DNA from: Streptomyces sp. NBC_00259
GTDB taxonomy: Bacteria; Actinomycetota; Actinomycetes; Streptomycetales; Streptomycetaceae
Assembly: GCF_036181745.1 (NCBI RefSeq)
Contig: NZ_CP108080.1
Location: 7,505,501 to 7,569,500 of the forward strand
Direction: 5' to 3'
DNA length: 64,000 nt
Shown here: piece after piece, positions 17,101 through 24,252 of the stretch
Layout of the letters: the number at the start of each line of letters is the position of its first letter
Numbering within the stretch: position 1 is the first letter of the stretch
Program-made: the position numbers and the translations under genes
The notes under the pieces: model-generated
Told to the model about the DNA's origin: nothing
Databases searched by the model: none
Seen by the model: the letters and a program-made list of their open reading frames with translations, nothing else

Positions 17101-20100
17101 GCCCGCGCCGGCGACCAGCGGGCTGTGGAAGGCGCACGCCACCGGGAGGCGTCTGGCGCCGAGTCCGGCGTCCCTCAGAAGTCCCACGGCCCGCTCGACG
17201 GCGGCCGTGCGCCCGGAGATCACCGTCTGCCGTGGCGTGTTGCGATTGGCCACGACCAGCCCGTCGCCGAGCCGCGCCGCTTCTGCCGCGTCGTCCACCG
17301 GGCCTGCCTGCAGAATCCTTTCGACGTCCGCGGCGGACGCCGACACCGCCGCCATGGCGCCGGGATCGTCACCGGTGGACGCGAGGATCGCGGAGGCACG
17401 CTCGGCACTCAGTTCCAGCAGGGCATCCGGTTCGACGGCGCCGGCGGCACACAGGGCGACCAGCTCTCCGTAGCTGTGTCCCGCCGCCATGTCCGGCACG
17501 ACCCCGGCCCGGGTGAGCAGCGCGTGGGCCGCGAGACCGGTCATACCCAGGGCCGGCTGGGCCGCCCTGGTGTCGGTGAGGGCGGCCCGCAGCCGTTCAC
17601 GCGTGCCGTCGGTGAAGGCGGCCGGCGGATGCAGCGCGGCGGCGGTGCCGCCTCCGAGCGCGAGGAGATGGTGCAGGTCGGGGAAGGCGGTGAAGACGTC
17701 CGCGAACATTCCCGGCCGCTGGCTCCCCTGCCCGGGGAAGAGGAAGGCCACCTTGCCCGGCGGTGCCTGGTCGGCCTGCGCGCCACCGGCCTGCGCGCCA
17801 CCGGCTTCCGCGCCACCGGCTTCCTGGCCGTCGGGACCGCCGCCGGGATCGCCGTCGGGTTCGGCCAGGTGGATGCCGGCGGCGGGGTCGTGCTCACCGG
17901 CGAGGACCCGCCGCAGCTGGGCGCGGAGGCGGTCCGGTTCCGTGGAGACGACGGCCACCCGCACCGGTCCGCGACCGCTGTCGCAGAGCCGGGACGCGGC
18001 CGCCGCGAGCTCCCGCAGCCTGGACCGGCCCGGCCGGGCACGGGAACCGTCACCTTCCCTCCCCTCCTCCCCGTAGCCCTGGTGCTCGCCGTGCTTCCCG
18101 TGCTCCTTGTGCTTCTCGTCCGGGGCCAGGGCGAGCAGTTCCGCGACGGCGCGGTGCGCGGCCGCAACGTCCGCCCCGCGGAAGAGGAACAGCTCCGCCG
18201 GCCAGACATCACGGCCGCGCGGAGGCGGCATCGCGTCATCGTGGGCGCTCAGCACCACATGGAAGTTGGTGCCGCCGAAGCCGAACGCGCTCACGCCCGC
18301 GAGCCGTTCCTCGGGCCTGGCGGTCCACGGAAGGGCCTCACGGTGGAAGACGAACGGGCTACGGCCCTCCTGCCACGCGGTGCTCGGCTGCTCGAGGTGC
18401 AGCGTCGGCGGTCTGACCCCGGTGTGCAGGGCCATCACGGTCTTGATCAGACCGGCCAGTCCGGCGGCGCACTTGGTGTGCCCGATCTGCGACTTGACCG
18501 ACCCCAGGACGCAGCCGCCAGGGCTCGCTCCCGCGGCCTCGAACACCTCGGTGAGGACGCTCAGTTCGGTCCGGTCGCCCACGACGGTGCCGGTCCCGTG
18601 CGCCTCGACCAGACCGACGTCCGCGGGCGACGTCCCCGCGTTGTGGTGCGCCCGCAGCAGTGCCCGGCGCTGCCCCTCCGGGCGGGGCGCCGTAAGCCCG
18701 AGCGAACGGCCGTCGCTGGAGCTGCCGATGCCCTTGATGACACCGTAGATCCGGTCACCGTCCCGCTCGGCGTCGGCCAGCCGCTTGAGCACCACACAGG
18801 CCACGCCCTCGCCGAGCGTGATGCCGTCGGCCGCGCTGTCGAACGCCCGGCAGCGGCCGGTGGGGGAGAGCGCGTGGACCGACGAGAACAGCAGGTAGTC
18901 GTTGATGCCGTTGTGCAGATCGGCGCCGCCGCACAACATCACGTCGCTGGTGCCCGCGGCCAGTTCCTTGCAGGCGACGTCCACGGCCGCGAGCGAGGAG
19001 GCACAGGCGGCGTCGACGGTGAAGTTGGGGCCGCCGAGGTCCAGGCGGTTCGCGATCCGCCCGGAGATCACATTGGCGAGCATGCCGGGGAACGAGTCCT
19101 CGGTCAGCGCCGGCAGCTGCTGTTCGAGACCCTCCGGCAGCGATCCGTAGTACGAGGGCAGGACCGCGCGCAAGGTGGTCGCGTTGGACAGGTCGCTGCC
19201 CGGCTCGGCACCGAACACCACGCCCGTGCGTGAGCGGTCGAAGTCCTGGCCGCCCTCGCCGAGTCCGGCGTCCTCCAGCGCCTTTCGGGCGGCGTCCAGG
19301 GCGAGCAGCTGCACCGGTTCGATGCTGCCGAGCGAAGCGGGGGGAATCCCGTAGCGCAGGGGGTCGAACGGGATTCGCGGCAGGAACCCGCCCCATCGGG
19401 AGACGACCCCGCCGCCCGACTCCACGCAGTGGACCTCCGGGTCCCAGCGGTCGCGCGGCACCTCACCGACCGAGTCGACCCCGTCGATGACGTTCCCCCA
19501 GAACGAGGCGAGGTCGGGTGCGCCCGGGAACATGCACGCCATCCCCACCACCGCCACGTCCAGCGGCAGGGGCGGCGCCGGCGCGGCCGTCGGCTTCCCC
19601 GGCTGCCCGTCGGCACCGGTGCGCGGACGCAGGGCGGCCGCCCGTGCACCGAGGAACCGTACGGCGCCCTCGCCCACCGCGGTGTGCAGCGCCGCGACGG
19701 TGGTGGTGGCCGAGCGCAGCACGGCGACCTCGCCGGCCATGAACATGCCTTCCGCCAGCTGGCGTTCCTCGTCCACGGCGGCCAGGGAACCGCTCCCGTC
19801 GCGTTCGACGCCCTTGGCGGCGATCCGCAGCCGGCCGACGTTGAGCCGTTCCAGCCGTTCCCAGATCTCCCGGTCGTCCAGGCCCTCGCCACGCAGCCCG
19901 GCCCCCAGAGCGCCGAAGGAGTCGCTGAAGGGACTCGGTACGCAGCGTGTGGCATGGCCCGGCGCCGTCTCCAGCAGAGTCGTACGCTCCGCGGCCAGCA
20001 CCCGGCGCTGGAACAGCGGACGGACCGCGCCCTCGGCCACCGCCTCCCGGGTGAAGAGGTAGGCCGTTCCCATGAGTACGCCGACGGCGCAGCCGCGCGC

Positions 20101-21729
20101 GGTCAGCGGGGCGGCGAGCGTGGCGGCCATCGCCGCGGAGCGCTCGTCGTGGATCCCGCCCGCGAGGAACACCTCGATGCGTTCGGCGGTGGTGCGGGCC
20201 ACGGCCTCGTCCGACGACGCGCGGACACCGTCGAGGAAGTCCTCCAGCACGGCGAGCTGGGCCTCCCACAGGGGAAAGCTGTTGCGGGGACCGACATGCC
20301 CGCCGCATTCGGCACCCTCGAACACGAACCGTCGTACGCCCGCGTCGAGGAACTGCCGCAGCAGTCCGGGCGAGGGCACATGCAGGAAGGCCCTGATCCC
20401 GGCCTCCTCCAGCGCCTGCGCCTGAGAGGGCCGGCCGCCGGCGACGACGGCGTGTGTGGGGCGGCATTCCAGCACGGCCTCCAGCTGCGCTGCGCGGGTC
20501 TCCTCCGGAGCGAAGCCGAGGATCCCGACCCCCCACGGTCTGCCGTCCAGTGCTCGCCGGGCCTCCCGCAGCATGGCCCGCGACTGCTCACCGCCTGCGA
20601 GCGCCAGGGCGACGAAGGGAAGGGCCCCGTCGTCGGCGACGCCGGCGGCGAACGCCGCGCGGTCGCTGACCCGGGTCATCGGTCCCTGGGCGACGGGCAG
20701 CCGGGTGCCGAGGGCCCGGCTCATCGGTGAGCCGGGCCCCAGCGCCCGTGCCGCGGTGTCCTCGTCCACCGCGGCACGAACGGCGTCCACGACGGCGTGG
20801 ACGGCACGGCCGGTGTCACCCCACCGCTCGGCGAACCGGGCGGCGAGGAACCCGTCCTGGCCGACGGGAAGTCCCGCCTCGTGGAGACCTTCGCCCGCCG
20901 TTCCGTTCCGGCTTGCGGTCCCGTTCGGGCTTGCGGTCCCGTTCGGGCTTGCCGTCCCGTTCGGGCTTGGGGTCCCGTTCCGGCTTGACGTGGCGTTCGG
21001 GTTGGACGTGGCGTTCCGACGTGCCGTACCCGTCGGACCATTGGTGAGACCGCGCCGACGCAGGGTCCGGTTGCCGTCCGCCACGACGGTCTCGGAGCCG
21101 TCGAGGGTGCGCAGCAACGCCGCGACCGGCTCGGGCACCCGGGACTCGGCGAGCAGGGCGAGCTGGGTGTCCAGCACCACCCCGGCCGCGCCGCCGACCA
21201 CGGCGGCGGCGGCCGTGCCGGGCGCGATGCCTCCGCAGGCCCAGACCGGTACGTCCGACAACTTCCCGTCGTCGAGCAGCTGTTGGAGGAGGACGAAGGT
21301 GCTCAGCTCGCCGACGGGTCCACCGCACTCGCTGCCGCGGGCGATCAGCCCGTCGGCCCCGGCGCCGACCGCCCTGCGGGCGGAGTCCCGTCCGGTGACC
21401 TCGACGAGGACGCGATGCCCGGGCGGGACGTCACCCGCCTCCCACGCCGAATCGGGGGCGAGCACCACGGTGTGCGGCCCGGCCGAGCCGCTGACGGGGG
21501 CGAGTTCCTCGGGACGTAATCGGCAGCGCGGCCCGATTCGTACGCCGTAGCGCCCGGGCGCCCAACGACCCAGTGCCGCGAGGGCTTCCCTCGCGCTCCG
21601 GTCACCGGCCCCCAGATCGAGCACGCCGAGCCCGCCGGCCCGGCAGACCGCGGCGGCGAGGCGTGCGTCCGGCTCACCGAAGGGGGTGGTTCCGATGACC
21701 AGGTCCACGATGTGCTCTGCCGACGTCAT
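14173..21729 (-). CDS. Iterative type I polyketide/lipid synthase A: FMN-reductase-like domains-KS-AT-ACP-KR
   Basis: A 2518-residue synthase. Residues 1-225 resemble half of a nitronate-monooxygenase/PfaD barrel but have GSECGGPVGE where the active histidine should be. A 45-residue NGTASP-repeat linker precedes a second, complete-looking copy (about 330-690) with His478 in EGAECGGHVGP, the PfaD-type enoyl reductase. Next are KS (about 722-1160; Cys909, His1044, His1084), AT (about 1325-1665; Ser1419 in GHSYGE), one ACP (Ser1882 in ADLSIDSIKRTEI, the PUFA-synthase carrier motif) and KR (about 2240-2518; LLTGGARGITATF, Ser2419, Tyr2432, Asn2436). ATG at 21729 with GGAG upstream. TTA codons at residues 71 and 1818. 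It is the first gene of the operon. Confidence 0.94.
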   Translation of the reverse strand: MTSAEHIVDLVIGTTPFGEPDARLAAAVCRAGGLGVLDLGAGDRSAREALAALGRWAPGRYGVRIGPRCRLRPEELAPVSGSAGPHTVVLAPDSAWEAGDVPPGHRVLVEVTGRDSARRAVGAGADGLIARGSECGGPVGELSTFVLLQQLLDDGKLSDVPVWACGGIAPGTAAAAVVGGAAGVVLDTQLALLAESRVPEPVAALLRTLDGSETVVADGNRTLRRRGLTNGPTGTARRNATSNPNATSSRNGTPSPNGTASPNGTASPNGTASRNGTAGEGLHEAGLPVGQDGFLAARFAERWGDTGRAVHAVVDAVRAAVDEDTAARALGPGSPMSRALGTRLPVAQGPMTRVSDRAAFAAGVADDGALPFVALALAGGEQSRAMLREARRALDGRPWGVGILGFAPEETRAAQLEAVLECRPTHAVVAGGRPSQAQALEEAGIRAFLHVPSPGLLRQFLDAGVRRFVFEGAECGGHVGPRNSFPLWEAQLAVLEDFLDGVRASSDEAVARTTAERIEVFLAGGIHDERSAAMAATLAAPLTARGCAVGVLMGTAYLFTREAVAEGAVRPLFQRRVLAAERTTLLETAPGHATRCVPSPFSDSFGALGAGLRGEGLDDREIWERLERLNVGRLRIAAKGVERDGSGSLAAVDEERQLAEGMFMAGEVAVLRSATTTVAALHTAVGEGAVRFLGARAAALRPRTGADGQPGKPTAAPAPPLPLDVAVVGMACMFPGAPDLASFWGNVIDGVDSVGEVPRDRWDPEVHCVESGGGVVSRWGGFLPRIPFDPLRYGIPPASLGSIEPVQLLALDAARKALEDAGLGEGGQDFDRSRTGVVFGAEPGSDLSNATTLRAVLPSYYGSLPEGLEQQLPALTEDSFPGMLANVISGRIANRLDLGGPNFTVDAACASSLAAVDVACKELAAGTSDVMLCGGADLHNGINDYLLFSSVHALSPTGRCRAFDSAADGITLGEGVACVVLKRLADAERDGDRIYGVIKGIGSSSDGRSLGLTAPRPEGQRRALLRAHHNAGTSPADVGLVEAHGTGTVVGDRTELSVLTEVFEAAGASPGGCVLGSVKSQIGHTKCAAGLAGLIKTVMALHTGVRPPTLHLEQPSTAWQEGRSPFVFHREALPWTARPEERLAGVSAFGFGGTNFHVVLSAHDDAMPPPRGRDVWPAELFLFRGADVAAAHRAVAELLALAPDEKHKEHGKHGEHQGYGEEGREGDGSRARPGRSRLRELAAAASRLCDSGRGPVRVAVVSTEPDRLRAQLRRVLAGEHDPAAGIHLAEPDGDPGGGPDGQEAGGAEAGGAQAGGAQADQAPPGKVAFLFPGQGSQRPGMFADVFTAFPDLHHLLALGGGTAAALHPPAAFTDGTRERLRAALTDTRAAQPALGMTGLAAHALLTRAGVVPDMAAGHSYGELVALCAAGAVEPDALLELSAERASAILASTGDDPGAMAAVSASAADVERILQAGPVDDAAEAARLGDGLVVANRNTPRQTVISGRTAAVERAVGLLRDAGLGARRLPVACAFHSPLVAGAGERFAEALAQRAVRTPEFPVWSNRTALPYDGAPDAIRAELAAQIGAPVRFAEQIEAMYEAGARIFVEAGPGRVLTGLVKDILGDRPHRTVACEPRPGQGLSGLLDALARLAVAGVPVRTGGLFGEPGAVVPKGAAADRPPGWTVDGHLVRTASGDLLPGALAPARRVVETTVTTNHPDGAAGAAAARQDELIAEFLRTSREMVAAQRDVLLTYFGGHPGGDGRVAHGAPGPVANGLRHGTEAPGTDGTGSWTDGTGSWTGTAAQVPAGEQPWAQPLPAPAPAAVSGAAPDAGEAGRGSTTALSEQDILRMVVELVSERTGYPADMVEPGLDLEADLSIDSIKRTEIVGELAGRLVAAGAVSSGAAAPDDTTMEELVRARTAEALAARLAALAAPDTADDTASGAAPEAADVAGPRAAGPLASVTTALPPEAAHRPDHAEATGQLRAQNGVDRRPADAPGEPDEANRTAGPGTAVAAPKRFVLRPVALPDTPAPQPAGSPLTGRRFAILGDGDGSYTGVATALAETLERHGAGTVLLDPGHQMAAEDGPLDGVLLLDPLSASGPPVLPAAFPTVRAALRCRPGRLIAVRCAENGRAVERTAGLRGLFRTVAREYPDTPASVVDIDPAGAPELRTGAGVAAVLLEELAAPGGTPVVLRGAAGRSALEPDEVPLGLAATTGAGPAGHGAAEAAALGLDAESVVLLTGGARGITATFAIALAMASRCRIELLGRTPLPSGPEDPRTASARDRAALRRVLGGLGGHGSPTEIDRAAEVILAQREIAATLAALEAAGSRARYRSVDCRDGAAVLQAVKEIHADHGRLDGVIHAAGVVEDRLIEEKSAESFERVYGTKVHGAASLLSALDELPDGPSFVVLFGSVSAVFGNRGQADYAAANDALETLGEHFAARTGRRTLTVHWGPWAPDPVHTGMVGPELAREYARRGVVLIDPEEGPPALLKELAWGGESAGAVVHTASEW
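17773..17817. repeat. Three 15-bp tandem units in the KS-AT linker of PKS-A
   Basis: GGCCTGCGCGCCACC occurs twice and GGCTTCCGCGCCACC once, encoding a Gly/Ala/Glu/Gln-rich linker on the minus strand. The period is a multiple of three, so copy changes keep the frame. Confidence 0.75.
20905..21030. repeat. Seven 18-bp tandem units between the two reductase-like domains of PKS-A
   Basis: Unit consensus on the plus strand is GTTCGGGCTTGCGGTCCC. Units 2-4 (20923-20976) are nearly identical; the outer ones are diverged. It encodes NGTASP-type hexapeptides on the minus strand, forming a flexible linker. Confidence 0.85.
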
Positions 21730-21849
21730 AATTCTCCGAATAAGCGTTGGCGTTGCCCGGAGGTTAAATTTCGGTCAATCAGAAGCGCAGGATGTGCGGC
21801 GTTCCGTAATGCGCGCAGGAGAATTTCGAGCCATGCTCGGAACGGCTCG

Positions 21850-21878
21850 AAGATAGCGTCAAGTTACTCAAGGGTCAA
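21850..21878 (-). promoter_or_regulatory. Housekeeping-type promoter candidate P1 of the PKS operon
   Basis: On the minus strand TTGACC and TATCTT are separated by 17 bases. Transcription would start near 21843, leaving a leader of about 115 bases before the PKS-A ATG. Confidence 0.5.
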
Positions 21879-22063
21879 CCATCGATCTGTGAACAATGGC
21901 CTAGTCGTGCCGGGCGGAGGCGACGGCAAAAGAATGCGGGTACGCCGAAATGGGGCGACGAGCAGCACGGCTCGCAACCCGTGGGCGCCACGGAAATTGC
22001 ACAAGGAAAGAAGCAGGGAAGGCGTGGGGGAAGAGGTGGGGGATTCCGGCGACGCGGCCCGCC

Positions 22064-22092
22064 ATCGTTGCCTGTGGGGCATGGGCTGTCAA
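22064..22092 (-). promoter_or_regulatory. Promoter candidate P2 of the PKS operon
   Basis: A perfect TTGACA and a weaker AACGAT are separated by 17 bases on the minus strand. The palindrome at 22111-22125 lies just upstream of the -35. Confidence 0.3.
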
Positions 22093-22110
22093 TATCGCCC
22101 ACAAGATCAT

Positions 22111-22125
22111 CTGATGGTTCATCAG
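22111..22125. promoter_or_regulatory. 15-bp palindrome upstream of the PKS promoters (possible operator)
   Basis: CTGATG-GTT-CATCAG is a perfect 6-bp inverted repeat with a 3-bp spacer in otherwise non-coding sequence. Its place upstream of a -35 box suits an activator or repressor site; the binding protein is unknown. Confidence 0.4.
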
Positions 22126-22431
22126 TCAACTTTGCCCGGTTGCGGTCCAACGGTGCGCGGTGGTGATATACCGGTGCACGCGCTTTCTGCGTGTCCTGCC
22201 TTGTCGAATGCCGGAGATGGGGCTGCGGAGGAATTGAGTCCGCTTGTTGCCCGCCGCCCGGGGGCGGCACTCTCGTCGCGATGGGCGCGGCCCGGCCTCG
22301 GTGAATTCGGCCGACCGGAGTGGTGGCCGTGTACGGGAGTGGGGTCGTCGGCACTTCCGCAGAGAGCCGGTGCGCGTGGGCCGGGACCGGCGGTACTCAG
22401 GTCCTGGCCCACGCGCTCGGCGCGTCCGCGC

Positions 22432-23268
22432 TCATCCCTTGACGGCGCCGGCGGTGAGCCCCTGGACGATGTGCCTGCTGGCGATGGCGAAGAGCACCAT
22501 GGTGGGCAGGATCGTCAGCACAGCCGCGGCGGACATCGAACCCCAGTCGATGTTGAAGCTGGAGATGAAGCCGTTCAGCGCCGTGGGGACGGTCTTGTTG
22601 GCGTCGCTGTTCATCAGCGTGACGGAGAGGAACAGCTCGTTCCAGCAGTTCACGAAGTTGAAGATGAAGGCGGCGATGATCCCCGGCTTCATCACCGGCA
22701 GCAGCACCCGGAACAGCGCACCGAACCGTGAACAGCCGTCGATCATGGCGGCCTCTTCGAGGGTGTCGGGGATGTTCTCGAAGAAGCCCCGGAGCATCAC
22801 CGTGCAGAACGGGATGCAGACCGCGACGTAGACGAGGATCAGCCCGAAGCGGTTGTCGACCAGTTGGAGATCGGTCATCAGCAGGTACAGCGGTCCCAGC
22901 GCGATGAAGGCGGGGATCATCTGGGTGACCAGGGCCGCCATGAGCAGGGCGGTCTTGCTGCGGAACTCGAACCGGGCCAGCACATAGGCCGACAGCATCG
23001 AGATGACGGTGGCGACCGTGCCGGCGACCGTCGCCACGATCAGGCTGTTGGTGAGATAGAGCCCGAACTGGGACTTGTCGAACAGCCCGGCGTAGTTCTC
23101 CAGGGAGAAGTCCTTGGGCCAGTACGCGAGAGGGAAGGAGAAGATGGCGCCGGCGGGCTTGAACGAGGTGATGGCGATCCAGTACAGCGGGAAGACGGTG
23201 AAGATCAGCCAGAGCGTGAGGAAGCCGATCCTGACGGCCTTTCCGGCCGAGGACTCCTTGGTGTTCAC
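22432..23268 (-). CDS. Carbohydrate ABC transporter permease (MalG/UgpE type)
   Basis: A 278-residue inner-membrane permease with six membrane segments. The coupling-loop signature EEAAMIDGCSRFGALFRVLLP (EAA motif) that docks the ATPase is clear. The start is GTG at 23268, overlapping the TGA of the preceding permease as GTGA; longer upstream reading is the shadow of that gene. It is the last gene of a solute-binding protein-permease-permease set. No ATPase gene is in the set; in streptomycetes a shared MsiK-type ATPase usually energises such importers. The sugar cannot be predicted from sequence. Confidence 0.92.
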   Translation of the reverse strand: MNTKESSAGKAVRIGFLTLWLIFTVFPLYWIAITSFKPAGAIFSFPLAYWPKDFSLENYAGLFDKSQFGLYLTNSLIVATVAGTVATVISMLSAYVLARFEFRSKTALLMAALVTQMIPAFIALGPLYLLMTDLQLVDNRFGLILVYVAVCIPFCTVMLRGFFENIPDTLEEAAMIDGCSRFGALFRVLLPVMKPGIIAAFIFNFVNCWNELFLSVTLMNSDANKTVPTALNGFISSFNIDWGSMSAAAVLTILPTMVLFAIASRHIVQGLTAGAVKG

Positions 23269-24251
23269 GACTTCGCTCCCTTCTCGCGGGTGGCTGTCAG
23301 GTAGAAGACGGAGAACAGCAGGAGCCCGGCCACCACCAGCAGGCCGAGGGCCGACGCCTTTCCGTAGTCGCCCTGCTGGGTGATGTTGATCATCCAGGTC
23401 GTCACGATGTGCGTCTCGTTGTTCGGGCCGCCGCCCGTCGTCCCGAAGATGATGTCCGGGAAGTTGAAGATCCAGATGATGCGCAGCAGCACCGTCAGGG
23501 CCAGCGTGGCCCGGATGTACGGGATCGTGATCTGGAACAGTGTGCGCGCCTTGCCCGCGCCGTCCAGCGCCGCCGCCTCGTAGATCTCGTCGGGGATCGA
23601 CTGCAGGGCGGCGAGGATCATGATGGCGAAGAAGGTCACTCCGTACCAGATGTTGGCGACGATGATGGCGACCATGGCCGTCTTCGGATCGGCCAGCCAT
23701 GCCACCGGCTCGTCGATCAGACGCGCCTTCATCAGCAGGTCGTTGACGACTCCGAACTCGCTGTTGAACATCCAGCGGAACAGGATGCCGATCAGGAAGC
23801 CGGATATCGCCCACGGGAAGAAGATCAGCGCCTGGTAGAGCCCGCGGAAGCGGAAACGGCGCCGCAGCCACAGGGCCAGCGCGAACCCGATGACGAGCTG
23901 GGGCACGATCGAGGCGACCACCCACAGGGCGGTGTTGCCGAGCACGGTGCCCCAGAGCGGGTCGCCGAAGATCTCCCGGAAGTTGCCGAGCCCGACGAAC
24001 GACTTGTCGGTGAGGTCCGTCAGGTTCCAGTGGCGGAACGCCATTTGGCTGCCCGCCACCACCGGGTAGTACGTGAACACGGCCACGAAGATCGCGGCCG
24101 GCGCCATGAAGGCCGCGATCAGCAGGCCCCGGCGGGTCGTGAACTCGCGCTTGCGCCGCCCGCCGCCTGCCGTCCCGACGGGACGGGCGCCCTCCTTGCG
24201 GGAGGGACGGCGCGTCCGTTCGTCTGCTGGGGAAGCCGTGCCCGCCCTCAT
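23265..24251 (-). CDS. Sugar ABC transporter permease (MalF/UgpA type)
   Basis: A 328-residue permease with a charged, Arg-rich cytoplasmic N-terminus (about 40 residues), then six hydrophobic segments starting LLIAAFMAPAAIFVAVFTYY. The EAA loop reads YEAAALDGAGKARTLFQITI. The ATG at 24251 is one base after the stop of the solute-binding protein gene, and the stop overlaps the next permease start, so the three genes are translationally coupled. It pairs with the downstream MalG-like permease to form the membrane channel. Confidence 0.92.
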   Translation of the reverse strand: MRAGTASPADERTRRPSRKEGARPVGTAGGGRRKREFTTRRGLLIAAFMAPAAIFVAVFTYYPVVAGSQMAFRHWNLTDLTDKSFVGLGNFREIFGDPLWGTVLGNTALWVVASIVPQLVIGFALALWLRRRFRFRGLYQALIFFPWAISGFLIGILFRWMFNSEFGVVNDLLMKARLIDEPVAWLADPKTAMVAIIVANIWYGVTFFAIMILAALQSIPDEIYEAAALDGAGKARTLFQITIPYIRATLALTVLLRIIWIFNFPDIIFGTTGGGPNNETHIVTTWMINITQQGDYGKASALGLLVVAGLLLFSVFYLTATREKGAKS

Positions 24252-24252
24252 G

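Larger units (their letters stand above)
21730..22431. other. About 700-bp non-coding leader region upstream of the PKS operon
   Basis: No open frame here has a convincing start or motif, and base composition is less GC-rich than the flanking genes, especially at 21730-21960. It contains two promoter candidates for the minus strand and a 15-bp palindrome (listed separately). Its length suggests complex control of the PKS operon, or an unrecognised small RNA. Confidence 0.6.

Noticed and set aside
16390-19233. 947-codon plus-strand open frame inside PKS-A
   Set aside because: It is the antisense shadow of a gene with clear KS and AT motifs; its own translation has no recognisable domain.
9087-21729. 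Reading the cluster as an enediyne PKS
   Set aside because: Although a C-terminal PPTase occurs, the domains are split over two proteins, a PfaD-like reductase is fused, and no enediyne accessory genes are near.
9087-21729. Reading the cluster as a DHA/EPA PUFA synthase
   Set aside because: There are no tandem ACPs, no pair of FabA-like dehydratases, no AGPAT domain and no chain-length factor lacking the active cysteine.
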